NCBI GenBank assembly: GCA_028023455.1
Contig: JAQFVV010000023.1
Location: forward strand, 2,532,923-2,596,922
DNA: 64,000 nucleotides
Reading direction: 5' to 3'
DNA from: Epiperipatus broadwayi
Taxonomy: Eukaryota; Onychophora; Udeonychophora; Euonychophora; Peripatidae
In this document: positions 42,301 through 53,954 of the stretch, piece after piece
How the letters are laid out: the number at the start of each line of letters is the position of its first letter
How positions within the stretch are numbered: the stretch's first letter is position 1
The notes under the pieces: model-generated
What the model was told of the DNA's origin: nothing
Database searches by the model: none
The model's input: only the letters and a program-made list of their open reading frames with translations
Program-made: the position numbers and the translations under genes

Positions 42301-45272
42301 ATAGGAAGAAAAGATGAACAGAGATGGGTGAAAGTTTTATGGAGATGGGTTTGATAGAAAAGTGATAAATATTAGAGATAATATTGAAAATAATGCCAAC
42401 AATAAATGTGGAGCAAAATTTTGGAAGATTATATCTCAATTGTAATGAAAATAAATTTATTGGAGAAGGGATAGGGGTTTAAATACATAAACATGAGAAA
42501 GATATGAGTTAAAGTGTATAGCATTTTTCAGAACATTATTAAGAAGGAAGAAAGAGGGATTCATAAAAGAAAAAGTATCAGAGAATTTAGGATGAACTTT
42601 TTAATCAAACAAAAAAGTTATAGGGTGAAAAAAAAGGGTACTAATAGATAAGATAAAATTGGAGCATTTTAGAAAATCAGACAACTATATTTAAAAATGA
42701 TAAAGAATATAAATGCAGATAATTATTTTTAGGGAAATATAAATAGGAATAAGGTAGATAAGAAAGTAAGTAACTTAAGAGAGATTTATTGTATTGTATA
42801 TAAATATGTTTAACCTTCATGGACAAAAATAAGATGTCTGGATTGAGCTCTATTGCTATTGATAAATGTTATCAAATTAGAGGGAAATAAAAGATAATAT
42901 AATCATTTTAAAAGAAACAATGGTGTTGAAAAAGGTTTAAATGTGCTTATTAAGAAAATCAAGAATACAAATAAAGCTAATGGATATTTTATTAAAATTT
43001 TTGGAATAAGATGGTACTAGCAGTCCATAACCTTTATGCAAAAATTAAAATATATAAATGATTGTTCCATAAGATCAAAAATGAAGGATTTATAAATTAT
43101 TCTGATCCTAACATTAATTAAATTGGAAAGAGAGAAGGAAATAAAATATGAAAAAAAAAATTAAGGTTATGCTAAATAGCAGAAAAAAAATTTTTTTTTG
43201 AGACAATAAAAGAAGACAAAGTGAGAAATATTTTTAATAAATATGTTACGCTGAAAAAAATAAGGCTTGTTTGTAGACAGTATAAAAAGTCATCAAAATA
43301 AATAAAAGGCTTAATGAACAAATAAAAAAAAAACCTAGTAAGATAATTTGGAGAAATGAGCTGTCACTATGAAAATAGTTGAAGACTGATTAAAGATAAA
43401 AGACTATACTAATGGGAGATATAAAGGCTGATGGAAATAATAGAATGACAGTTTTGGAATTTCTTCAAGAATGATGAAGAGATTGTTTTTTTCGTGAAAG
43501 AAAGAGGAATTATTGGACCAACATGAACAGAAAATTAGATTAGTTTATAATAATCTTATTTGGACTGAGGAAAATAAACGATTTTATGTGGTAGATGATT
43601 TTTGTAATTAACACAAAAGATTAATTACTAAGAAAATTAAAGCAAATAATAAATAATAATGAGAAAGAAAGAAAAATGAATTAACTGCTAAAATGCTAGA
43701 ATATGGGTGAAGTTAAATAGGAAATATAGTTGAAATATTTTAAAAAGAATATCAAGAGATGTGTTATAAATAAATTTAAAAGATAAAAAGAATAATAAAA
43801 GAAATATAACAAATAGTGATAATAACATTCATAGGTTAGAGGATTTGCTTACACTGCAGTCTAATAGAGAGAAAAAAAATAGTGATTGAATAAAAAGTAA
43901 AAACTTTTTAGGAAAAATCACAGAATGGTTTAAGTAAAGAAAAAAAATTGAAGATAGTTGATTTTTCATTAAACAAAGTCAAAATAAGTTATAAATTAAA
44001 CAAAGAAATTGTTTTTGGCTTTATTGGATATTCAAAAGAACTTTAAAAAAACAATTATGAAAAGGTTGGAAATGGATAAAGATGAATTTTTTTTAAAAGA
44101 TATTTTTTACGGAAAACCTACTTATAATTTATATATACTGTATATAATAAAGATAATACAATTTATAAATAAAACTAATTTAGGGAAAGGTCTTTCCATC
44201 GGTCTGTCATGGAGGAAGAGTGAAGAAAAGGGCAGGACTCATCAGGCTTTTAAATTGCTAGATGGTGAATATTTAAATAATTTTTCATTCTCATTTTATT
44301 CTCTGTCTAAGCATAGTTAAATAAATGCCCATTTACTGATCAATATTAGATAACTAACTTGATTAACTATAGACTGAATAACTGAAAAAAAAAAAAAAAA
44401 CTTGAAAAATTTTAAAATACTCTTGCATTATATAAACTTATACATAATCTGACCTTCACCTTATACATGCACTCACATAATATGATTATAATTGATTTTT
44501 AAATGGCGTGTAACAAAAAATTATTTACTGATTAATAAAAAAAAATGTGTTAATAAAAAAAAAAAGTGAAAATCTTGAATCTGAATCTAAAAATTAATTT
44601 ATTTTTAACTGTTATTTTATATTAAATATAATTCTCTTCTTTTTTTTTTTTTATCTCTTTAACTTAATTCATTAATAGTTATTACTATCATTTATTATTA
44701 AGTTAATCATCATTATTCTTTATCTCATTCTCTCTCCATTTTACCTTATCTTCAGTCCCTAGGTTAATACAGGATCTAATTGTCATGAACATTTTATACT
44801 AACAGTCATTTCTTTGTAGTAACTGTGATGTGTGTGTGTGTGGGTGCAATCACATATTCATTCATTAAATGCACAATTTAATCTTTCTATTTTTTTTTCT
44901 GTTTTATAATCTTTTGTTTTTACCCCCCCCCCCCCGGATTTAAAATAGTCATACTTCTTATGAATGGCTGATAAAAATGATGATGTATAAAATGCATACA
45001 TATCACATGTGAAATGGGATTTGCAGTAGAATTGTATTATTTATATATTATTATTTTATATCTTTACTTGTACAAACATGAAAACATTTCTAGAAATAAG
45101 AAATAAACTAAAAAGTGGTTGGGAATATTCAATGAATAAAAAGGTATAAATTCAAAATGAGTCATTAGAAATGTCGGTTTCAATAAATATACACATCTGA
45201 CATCAAAATAAAAAAAAAATAATGACTTCAAATAATACTGTTAGAAATAGGGAAAATATAGAGTGTATGTGG
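42301..45272 (+). other. A-rich decayed LINE-like DNA between the duplicates
   Basis: 42300-44400 is strongly purine-rich on the plus strand, as LINE sense strands in this genome are. Traces: near 43410 LMGDIKADGNN-like codons (endonuclease GDFNA motif); near 43500 a broken stretch resembling the RTE endonuclease end; and a 103-codon ORF at 44009-44320 with DIQKNF and DIFYGKPTY, reminiscent of RT motif A and the following helix. None is firm. 44930 has a run of 12 C. I call it a probable old RTE-like copy at low confidence; the rest (44400-45272) is unassigned. Confidence 0.35.
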
Positions 45273-46240
45273 GAATCTTTTCTCATTTATTTCATCTTGC
45301 ACATTTACGTTCACTCACTATGCACTCGAGCCGTTATTTAGTTGATCACTTTTTATACATTTATTTCTATATTATTTAATGGGTTCAGTTCTTTAGATTA
45401 ATTTGCACCATTGTTTATTGCTCGCATATATTTTAAACGTGCAATATATAGAAATTTTGTTCTCCACAGATTCAGTTATCCATGATAAGACTCGGAACCA
45501 AATAGACGGGATAGAGGAGAACTGTTACAAATGGATCTTTTTTTATATACATTATCAATCTCTTACAAATTGATTCAATAAAAGATTCCTTCTTGCTGAT
45601 CCACTTTTTTCAGCCAAACTATTTTATACTACACACTATATCATACCTTGCTCTTCTTTGTAATTTTCTCTTCTACATCTTTCTTTAGCAAATGTTTTTT
45701 TGCATGATTTCATTCTTTTTAAAATTTATGCAATATTGCTATAATTAAACTTCATTTATTTATAATTGCAGTCTCTTATGTAATAGTTAAACAATATACC
45801 TATCATATTTTGACCTATGATTTTGAGTTAATCTGTGTGTTTTTCGGATATCAGGGAAGCTTAGCTCCCTCCCCCGGGTAGTCATTTTACAGCTAACTGG
45901 TACTCATCAGTTAATGAGTATCTAGTTACGATTAGCTTGAAGGCAAAGATTACAGATCAATCTAAATTGATCAGATGAGTATTGAAATATTGATAATAAA
46001 AACAAACAAAATCATTGCAATAAAATGCAGCATTTATCACTGTTGGTAATAAGGGTTTAAACTCTTGTAAATATTGAGTTCATAATTTACCACTGTTTTA
46101 TTTCATGCTCTCAGGAATTTGAAATGAATGGTAGATATTTTTCAAACTTAATAAACTTGTAGAATAAAATTAAGAAATATAATTTAAAATATTTGAAAAA
46201 GTTGCCACTAAATGAAAAAAAATCTAACAGAAATAAATTT
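45273..46240. repeat. 968-bp direct duplication, right copy
   Basis: Partner of 41333-42300. It ends exactly where the family B repeat begins (46241, TCCATACAGTAGTGCC), so the duplication breakpoint coincides with a mobile-element boundary. Confidence 0.95.
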
Positions 46241-46365
46241 TCCATACAGTAGTGCCACCCTGTGCCAAACAGAGTAATCAATGGATGCCAGAAGGCTTGT
46301 GCATAAAATCCCTATCTAGTGCCTACTCATCCAATATCCCCAGACTAGTTTCTGGCTTGTGGCCA
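46241..46365 (-). mobile_element. Family B repeat, truncated copy
   Basis: Matches 6190-6312 (GTGCCAAACAGAGTAATCAATG, AAGGCTTGTGCATAAAATCC, CCAATATCCCCAGACTAGTTTC). The minus-strand hammerhead keeps GCCACAAGCCAGAAACUAGUC, but its CUGANGA half is replaced, so the ribozyme is truncated. Confidence 0.75.
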
Positions 46366-46687
46366 TCTCATGCATTTTCAATCCTCACTTGACTCTTTTT
46401 TTTATATCATCAACTTGTGTGTTCTTGAGTCTTCAGAGAACATCTGTATAAATTCTAAACAACTAACTTACTTATTCCAAATATAGTACGCATCAATCTT
46501 CTTTCTGTTATATTATTATAATGTTTTCAGAGAATTTTTTCATTCATGTTTGGTTTCTCTTCTTTTTCTAATGTAATTCTCTTTCTTAATCATTTCTCTT
46601 AATATTTTTTTTCAGTAAATTTTGCATCCACTCAAAGTGCACAGGTTAGGTCATCAACTTATTATATTTGCAACATAAATATAAATT
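46366..46687. other. Pyrimidine-rich stretch, no gene seen
   Basis: Runs of T and CTT on the plus strand; nothing recognised. Confidence 0.5.
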
Positions 46688-46887
46688 CAAGCATATATAT
46701 ATATAACCATTTAGAAAACAGTCAACACTTACATAAATCCCAATATAGATAACAATCAACAATCTCAAACTGTTGTCATGGCAACCTCAAGCATATATAT
46801 ATAACCATTTAGAAAACAGTCAACACTTACATAAATCCCAATATAGATAACAATCAACAATCTCAAGTTGTTGTCACGGCAACCTCC
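46688..46887. repeat. 100-bp tandem duplication
   Basis: Two nearly identical 100-bp units (CAAGCATATATATATAACC ... TGTTGTCATGGCAACCTC). The second has CACGGCAACCTCC. A diverged single copy is at 8225-8340. Confidence 0.9.
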
Positions 46888-46980
46888 TTTTAACAATATA
46901 TATATTCAAGTTTTAATCATGCTTAAAATTTTTCTTTCAATTAGCAACCTGTTGCATAACCAATATAATTAACCATCCAA

Positions 46981-47955
46981 TCATCATCATCATCAACAAG
47001 AACAACCATTATCAATCACTGCAGGATGAAGGTCTCTCCAAATTCAATCCATCTTCTTCAATCTTTAGCTTCTTTTCTCCATGACACCCTTGCACACTTT
47101 CTTATTTCATCCATCCATCTCACATGTGGTCTCTTTATGGATCTTTTACAATCTCTTGGAATCCAGTTTAAGATTTCAATTATCAATCTATTATCATCTC
47201 TTCTAGCAATATGTTCAGCCCAACTCCACTTCAGTCTTTCAATTTTTTCAATGAGGTCAGTAACACCTGTTTGTTCTCTTACCCATATATTGCATTTTTG
47301 ATCTCTTCTTTTACTCCCAATATGCATCTCTCCATACTTCTTTGAGTGGTCTGAAGTCTCTGTATTGCTCTTCTAGTAAGTGTCCAAGTCTCAGATCCAT
47401 AAGTAAAAACTGGCAAAACACATTTATTAAAAACCTTCCTTTTCAAAGCATATTTTCTTTTAGTATCAAGTTATTTGTACCAAAAGCACTCCAACCAAGT
47501 TTAATTCTATGATTAATTTCATCCATTATGTTTCCATCTGTATTAATAATCTGACCAAGGTATTTGCAACTGTTACCTTCTTTTAACTCATCATAATTAA
47601 TCTTTATTTTTATATTTTGAGAAAATCCATTAAACATTACTTTAGTCTTTTTACCATTTATCTTTAGTCCTACTTTCATCTGATAACTCCTGCAACATTT
47701 CCTGCAGCTCTAAAGCATTATTTGCAAAAACAACTACATCATTTGAAAAATCTAAATGACTTAAATAATCTCAATTTACTTTCCCTCCTTTAGTTTCCCA
47801 TTTTAACCCACAAAATACTTCTTGCAGCACTGCTGTAAAAAGTTTTGGAGATATGGAGTCACCCTGTTTGACACCCTTCTCAATGTTAACTTTCCCAGTA
47901 TCATTATGTAATCTATTTTTTTAAAATATGACAATATTTTATGACCATCCAATAT
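46981..47955 (-). pseudogene. RTE-clade LINE, 5'-truncated minus copy
   Basis: Tail CATCATCATCATC at 46981-46995. C-terminal protein from IELGETFILQW through RWMDEIRKCARVSWRREAKD (47058-47327), then IKLGWSAFGTNN and KYLGQIINTDGN (47443-47679). Further up, broken codons of the motif C region (47690-47780), and EKGV-QGDSISPKLF (motif B) near 47860. A deletion of about 25 bp near 47920 and divergence after 47955 mark the 5' limit. Several frame breaks; dead. Confidence 0.88.
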
Positions 47956-49082
47956 TGGTAGGTAAATTAATATCTAATTTTTCATAGATAGTAAAACAAG
48001 GATGATAAATAATCAAAACCTCACCACATGGCCCCCCAGATGATCTTTCACTATTTTTCTATTAAAAACTGTTGAGAAGTCCCTTTAAAACAACTATTAT
48101 ATATATTATCATAAAATATATATAAATTTCGGTATACCATAATACTTTCTGCACTCAGGGAATTTGTTATTATTTCTAAATAATTCAATAAATGTGTTTT
48201 TACAATCCTGTTGTGATTTAGGGAGTTAGCTGAATCTTTTCAATGACAACAAAATAACCAGAATTTTGTAATAAAAATATATATATTTATTTTTTGGTGT
48301 TGCAAATTGAATCGCTTTAAAATATAATCTATTTAATGCAATGCACAAATCTAAACCTGTTTGTCACTTTTCAAAGTAGTCCAGAAACACTTGCAAAGTG
48401 ATACATTTTAATGCCTCTATCATTCTCCCCCAGTTCTAAGTCTGCAAAAAAAAATGAGACATTTTTTTCATTCGAGAGATTAAAAAAAATTGCATAAAGC
48501 AAAATTAAATGAGTATGGCTGATAGATAAGCTGGGTCATGCTGAATTTAATTATAAAGTGTTTCACACTCAAGACTTTGAGAGATGACACATTGGTGCTT
48601 GCATTCTATTCCTTGCCACAAAATTGGATATTTACATTTTATCACATCATCATATCATCTAAATTTTTCAGAACTTGCAGATAAAATGCACGACCATTAT
48701 AACTAAATTTGAGAGAAAAATGCCATTTTCATAAAAAAAAAAATCGGCATTATTTTGACTTTGGATTACTTTTTAGGGAATGGTAAATTTAACATTTCAA
48801 CTAAACCACTCATAAATTTATATTTTTATGCAAATGCTTGCTTATAATCTCTTTCAAGCATTACAACTTTTTTTCCTTGCAGTTTTCTGTAAATGAAAAC
48901 AGGATTTTCAGCCATTAAAAAAATGTCATGTGACCCCACAATTTCACATGGTGATGTCATTTGGAAGATTGATACAAAGAGTTCCTGCAAGAAATATTTA
49001 ACAGCAAAAGTATACACTACAACAGGTGTACAATCCAAAGAAGGATTCCAGTTATTTTGGGGTCCCCTTCATATAAATGTAT
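47956..49082. other. Unassigned stretch, possible coding-like patch at 48.83-49.08 kb
   Basis: Mostly AT-rich. 48826-49084 is less AT-rich and open on both strands (70 codons minus, 63 plus). On the plus strand a pyrimidine tract plus CTTGCAG (48870-48882) precedes it like a splice acceptor. I recognise neither product, and the evidence is too thin for a gene. Confidence 0.3.
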
Positions 49083-49597
49083 AATATTTAAATATATGTA
49101 TATTGTCTACACTAAACTTAATGTAATTATAAGGGATTTGAACTTGAATTTTCAAGCACCCTGTATCTATTCAATCTATCTTATATAACTAATACCCATG
49201 GCCACATAAATCCACACATATATACAATCAGTGCTCAGTTTATATTAAGAAAGCAATTTTTAAACTTTAATGGACAAGCTTCAAATTTCTCCATTCTCCA
49301 ACTCTTCAGCCATCCATTTCATTTAAAATCCAAGGATGGAAAGATTTAATATCTTAATATAAACTGAGCAACGATTGTATATATATGTGGGAAATGATAA
49401 CCTAGACCAATTGATGGGTGCTGGTTCAGCATGAAATAAGTATATTGGAGATCATTTATCTTTTTTACATGTATGTGGTCAGGTGTATCAGTTGTATAAA
49501 ATAGATTGGATAGATGTAGGGTGCTTGAAAGTTCGAATTCAAGTTCTTTATAATTACCTTAAGTTTGTATAGACAATATAAATCTATTTAAATATTA
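49083..49597. mobile_element. Family A foldback, one arm lacking the ribozyme
   Basis: The left arm (49083-49290) and right arm (49345-49597) pair from ATTTAAATATATGTATATTGTC / CAATATAAATCTATTTAAATAT inward. Both keep the tRNA-like end (GATTTGAACTTG / AAGTTCGAATTC) and AATATAAACTGAGC blocks. The left arm has lost about 100 bp that include the hammerhead. The right arm's core is UUGAUGG (49411-49417), with two core faults but GAAA and UUGG kept. Confidence 0.75.
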
Positions 49598-49689
49598 CAC
49601 ATTCAGTATATTCTGTCCATCCCTCTTCTGTATAATTAAATTGCCACATTAAAGTCCTATGTGTGAGGGGTAAGATTGACTTAAGGTCA

Positions 49690-49985
49690 ACAATTCATCC
49701 TTGGATTTTCAATTAAATGGATGGCTGAAAGTTGGAGTGGAGAAGATTGAAGCTTGTCCATTAAAGTTTAAAGATTTGCTATCTTAATATAAACTAAGCA
49801 CTGATTGTACATATGTATGGGAGATGATGATCTGGATCAACTGATGAGTGCTGGTTCAGCATGAAATATGCATATTGGAGATCATTTATCTTTCGATGTG
49901 TATGTGGTCATGAGTATCAGTTATATAAGATAGATTGGATAGATGTAGAGTACTTGAAAGTTCAAATTCAAGTCCCTTCTCTCAC
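49690..49985 (+). mobile_element. Family A repeat, complete plus unit
   Basis: Order: TCCTTGGATTTTCAATTAAATGG, GAAGCTTGTCCATTAAAGT, CTTAATATAAACTAAGCACTGATTG, GGGAGATGATGATCTGG, hammerhead (49829-49883), ATCATTTATCTTTC, GTATCAGTTATATAAGATAG, TTGAAAGTTCAAATTCAAGTCCC (B-box-like). About 296 bp, no ORF. This is the best single copy for defining the family. Confidence 0.78.
49829..49883 (+). ncRNA. Hammerhead ribozyme, family A, intact core and two-part stem I
   Basis: Stem I outer GAUC (49829-49832) pairs with GAUC (49880-49883), and inner UCAA (49837-49840) pairs with UUGG (49875-49878, one G-U). CUGAUGA (49841-49847), stem II GUGCUG/CAGCAU with loop GUU, GAAA (49863-49866), short stem III AUAUGCAU, cleavage base A (49874). 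All invariant positions are present and the asymmetric internal loop in stem I matches the usual place for tertiary contacts. Confidence 0.8.
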
Positions 49986-50984
49986 ATGCTAGCAATTGTA
50001 AACTAATTGAGTATGACATTTTAGGGACCCCAAAACCACCTTTATAACCTTCTCACCTGCACTAGCACTTACACTTATGCTTAACTTATCAATTATAAAT
50101 ACATATAACCTTCCTTCATATGCTTACACTTATCATGCTTACACATTTGGGTACTAACTCCTATTGTAACCATTCCTCATATGCTTTTCCATCTAAATTC
50201 CTTTGTAACCTTTCCTATCCATTCTAGAATTCCCTAACATACAAATTATGTACTCCAAAATTAAAATGTAATGACACAAAGATATTATTTTCTGACTATT
50301 GAACTGATTAGCATGAAACTATAAATCTAAAGAAGATTATAAGGTGATTATGAAGATAATAACTTCTGGTCAAACTAGCTTTAAAATCCCCAAACAAAAT
50401 ATTATAATATAAATTTACTATTTGTCAAACCAATAAATAATTAATCAGGTCTATGAAAAGAATATGAGATTGGAATTATAAATTAAGTAGTAAATAAATT
50501 AAGATATAAATAATTAACTGGATGATGAAGATACATAAGAATTGAATAATAAAATAAAATGAGTCTAAGAGCAAAGAGAAGAGAAAGATGTGTTAGAATA
50601 CTGAAGGATTAAGATGGTGATAGACTAACAGCTAAGGACTAATTAAGATAGTAATAGAATAAGAGCTAATGAATGGTGAATTAATTATGATAATGAATTA
50701 AGATGAAATAACAATGAAGAAATAAAGAAAGATCGAGATGACAGATGAGTATAATGATGATGATGGAAGATGATATCCAGAACTAAAAATTGATATTGAA
50801 TTAAAGGATGGTAAGATAAACTAAAGTAAAATATGGATTCCAAGCTGAACCAAACAAGAATATTTACCATCAAATTAAAACAAAATATAAACTCAAAAGT
50901 AAGGAAGAAGAACTTTACACATTAAGTTATGCTGACTATAAAACAAATGTGAAAATAAACATAACTCAAATCAAAGTCCAGTCA
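49986..50984. other. Unassigned stretch, purine-rich at right
   Basis: 50560-50900 is rich in GATGA/AATAA purine runs on the plus strand. No gene or repeat recognised. Confidence 0.5.
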
Positions 50985-50996
50985 TCATCATCATCA

Positions 50997-52723
50997 TCAA
51001 CCATTATCAATCCACTGCAGGATGAAGGTCTCTCCAAGTTCAATCCATCTCCTCTGATCTTTAGCTTCTCTTCTCCACATCACCATTGCACACTTTATTT
51101 CATCCATCCATCTCATATGTGGTCTCTTTCTGGGTCTTTTACAATCTCTTGTAATCCAGTTTAAGATTTCAGTTGTCCATCTATTATCATCTCTTTTAGA
51201 AATATGTCCAGCCCAACTCCACTTCAATCTTTTAATTTTTTCAATGAGGTCAGTAACACCTGTTTGTTCTCTTACCCATATATTGTGTTTTCAATCACTT
51301 CTTGTTACTCCCAACATGCATCTCTCCATACTTCTTTGAGTGGTCTGAAGTCTCTGTATTGCTCTTCTATTAAGTATCCAAGTCTCAGATCCATAAGTAA
51401 GAACTGGTAAAACACATTTATTAAAAACCTTCCTTTTCAAACACATAGGCATATTTCCTTTTAGTATCAAGTTATTTCTACCAAAAGCACTCCAATTAAG
51501 TTTAATTCTATGATTAATTTCATCCATTATGTTTCCATCTGTATTAATAATCTGACCAAGATATTTGTAACTGTTAACTTCTTCTAACTCATCATAATCA
51601 ATCTTAATTTTCATACTTTGAGAAAATCCATTAAACATTACTTTAGTCTTTTTAACATTTATCTTTAGTCCTACTTTCCTACTTTCATCTGATAACTCCT
51701 GCAACATTTCCTGCAGCTCTAAAGCATTATTTGCAAAAACAACTACAGCATTTGCAAAATCTAAATGACTTAAATAATTTCCATTTACTTTCACTCCTTT
51801 AGCTTCCCATTTTAATCCACAAAATACTTCTTGCAGCACTGCTGTAAAAAGTTTTGGAGATATAGAGTCACCCTGTCTTACACCCTTTTCAATGTTGACT
51901 TTCTCAGTAGCATTATGTAATCTAATTGTTGCTGTTGCATTTTTATAGATATTCTTTAAAATATGACAATATCCTGGATCTATACCTTGATGATCCAATG
52001 CTTTAATCACTGAAGAAATGTTTATAGAATCAAAGGCCTTTTCATAATACTGCAAATCCAAAGCATAATGGCAACTCATTATTCATTTGTCCTTTCTATA
52101 ACTTCTCTCAATACCTGGATATGATCTACTGTACTAAAACCACTTTTAAATCCAGCTTGTTCTCTTGGTTGGTGGAAATCCAATGTTCTCTGTAGATGAG
52201 TTGTAATTATCTTGGTAAAAATTTTGTATAAAACTGATAAAAGGCTGATGGGTCTGTAATTTCTAATATCTTCTTTATCACCTTTTTTAAATATTAATAT
52301 TAATACTGCATTATTCCAATCATCTGGTACATCTTTATCATTTAGATATTTGGTATATAACTTTGCTAAAAAAAATGTTTATTTCTTCACCTGCTTCTTT
52401 TAATATATCAATTATAATTCCATCATTACCTGGAGCCTTTCCTTTCTTCATACATTTAATTGCATGTCTCACTTCTTTATTTAAAATTCTGGGCAATTTG
52501 GAAGATGTAATAGATATAGGAGGTACTTGTTCTTTATTACTATATAATTCTTGATAAAAGTCTTCTACCCATTTCATGATGTCATCTCTCTTTTTAGTAA
52601 TAATTCCATCTTTTTTTCTTATTGCAGATATAAATTTCCTACCAATACCAAAATGTTGTTTTACACTCTTGAGAGTTTTATTCTCTTCTACAGCTTCCCT
52701 TATTATTTCACAGTTATACTTTC
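50997..52723 (-). pseudogene. RTE reverse transcriptase, catalytically dead
   Basis: In order: KKGKAPGNDGI (52338-52577); a differently framed NYRPISLLSVLYK block (about 52100-52330); a 262-codon piece at 51291-52079 with motif A QYYEKAFDSI, motif B GVRQGDSISPKLF and motif C LDFANAVVVF; then the C-terminal LNRRAIQRLQ and, in another frame, RWMDEIK...QWIDNG (50997-51227). The motif A Asp is Tyr and both motif C Asp are Asn-Ala, so polymerase activity is excluded apart from the frame breaks. Confidence 0.9.
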
Positions 52724-53954
52724 TTATATCATTTCAACTCTTTTTTGCACCATTTTACAAAATTCGAGATATTCAATCCCTTTTAATGCATCATTTTTAT
52801 ATATCTTCATATTCCTTCTTTTCTTCATAAATTCTCTAGTCTCAGTAGAAATTTTACTGGTCAATTGCTGCTTTTTTCTACCAGCTATCTTTGTTGCAGT
52901 TTTCAAAAGTGTATCAGTTATTTTCATATTAATTTCATTTAAATCTGAATCATGTTCAAAATCTACTAATGCTTGAAACCGATTTGTAAGTTCTAATTTA
53001 AATTCATTAGAATGTTTCTGAAGATTAGGAATATCAACTGTAAATATTGTTTTTCGTAATAATTTTTGTCTCTCTAGCTTTGCATTAACACATATCTTAC
53101 ATCTTACTAATCGATGATCACTTCCTGTGTTAAATTTATTAAGAACATTACAATCTTGAAATATGTATTTTCTGTTAGTCAAAATATAATCCAATTCTGC
53201 TGTACCTTCATTTGGATGCTTCCATGTCCATTTCCTTTTAACATTTTTCTCAAAATAAAAATTCATAATATAAAGTTTTTCTTTTTCTGCAAACTCCACA
53301 AGTCTATGTCCTCTCTCATTTCTATTACCATAACTAAAATTACCTACAGCACTTTTATCTTTCATTTGTTTACCAATTCTAGCATTAAAGTCTCCCATAA
53401 CAATTTTAAAATGTTGTTTACTCTGATCAAAAGCCTTTTGTACATCCATATAAAAATCTTCTACTACTTCATCACTATGAGAACTTGTTGGGATATAAAC
53501 CTGAATTATCTGCATTTGGTATCTGCTATTAAGTTGTATAAACTAATCTTGCCACTCTGATCGATACACCATCAATCTCAACAATGTTGTTCTTCCACTT
53601 TTTATTTATAAGAAATCCTACTCCACTTGTATTTCCAATATTTGTGTCTTTATAATAGAGCATATGTCCACTTTTTAAATCAATTGTCTCTTCACCTTTT
53701 CTTCTAACTTCACCAAGTCCAATAATATCCCATTTACTATAAGACAGTTCTTCTTCTAATTCTTGCAATGTTCCTTCACTTGAAAGTGACCTGCAGTTGG
53801 AAGTACCTAAATAAAAAGTTGTCAACAAATGGCAGCCTGGGTCCACAATCAGGGGATTCTTAGCACCCTTCACCTTCAGCCTCCAACCACTGCCTTGGTT
53901 GGTGATTTTACAGCCTCCTGGGAATAAGGGCCATGATTTATTTTTGTCTGTCAT
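52724..53954 (-). pseudogene. RTE endonuclease domain (two frames)
   Basis: 53529-53954: N-terminal extension, then YLGTSNCRSLSSEGTLQELE and the Glu motif LGEVRRKGEE, up to GVSIRVARL. A frame break follows, then 52724-53515: IIQVYIPTSSHSD, MGDFNARIG, WTWKHPNEGTAELDYILTNR and the GSDHRLVRC motif, then a Lys/Glu-rich linker to RT. All catalytic endonuclease motifs are recognisable, so the frame break near 53520 is the main damage. It would nick target DNA for reverse transcription. Confidence 0.88.

Noticed and set aside
41333-46240. LTR retrotransposon with 968-bp LTRs
   Set aside because: The repeats do not start TG or end CA, no primer-binding site or polypurine tract is evident next to them, and the interior has no gag, protease or integrase traces.
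52551-53560. Plus-strand ORFs of 63-148 codons at 52.4-53.6 kb
   Set aside because: They are antisense shadows of the RTE endonuclease and RT coding region.
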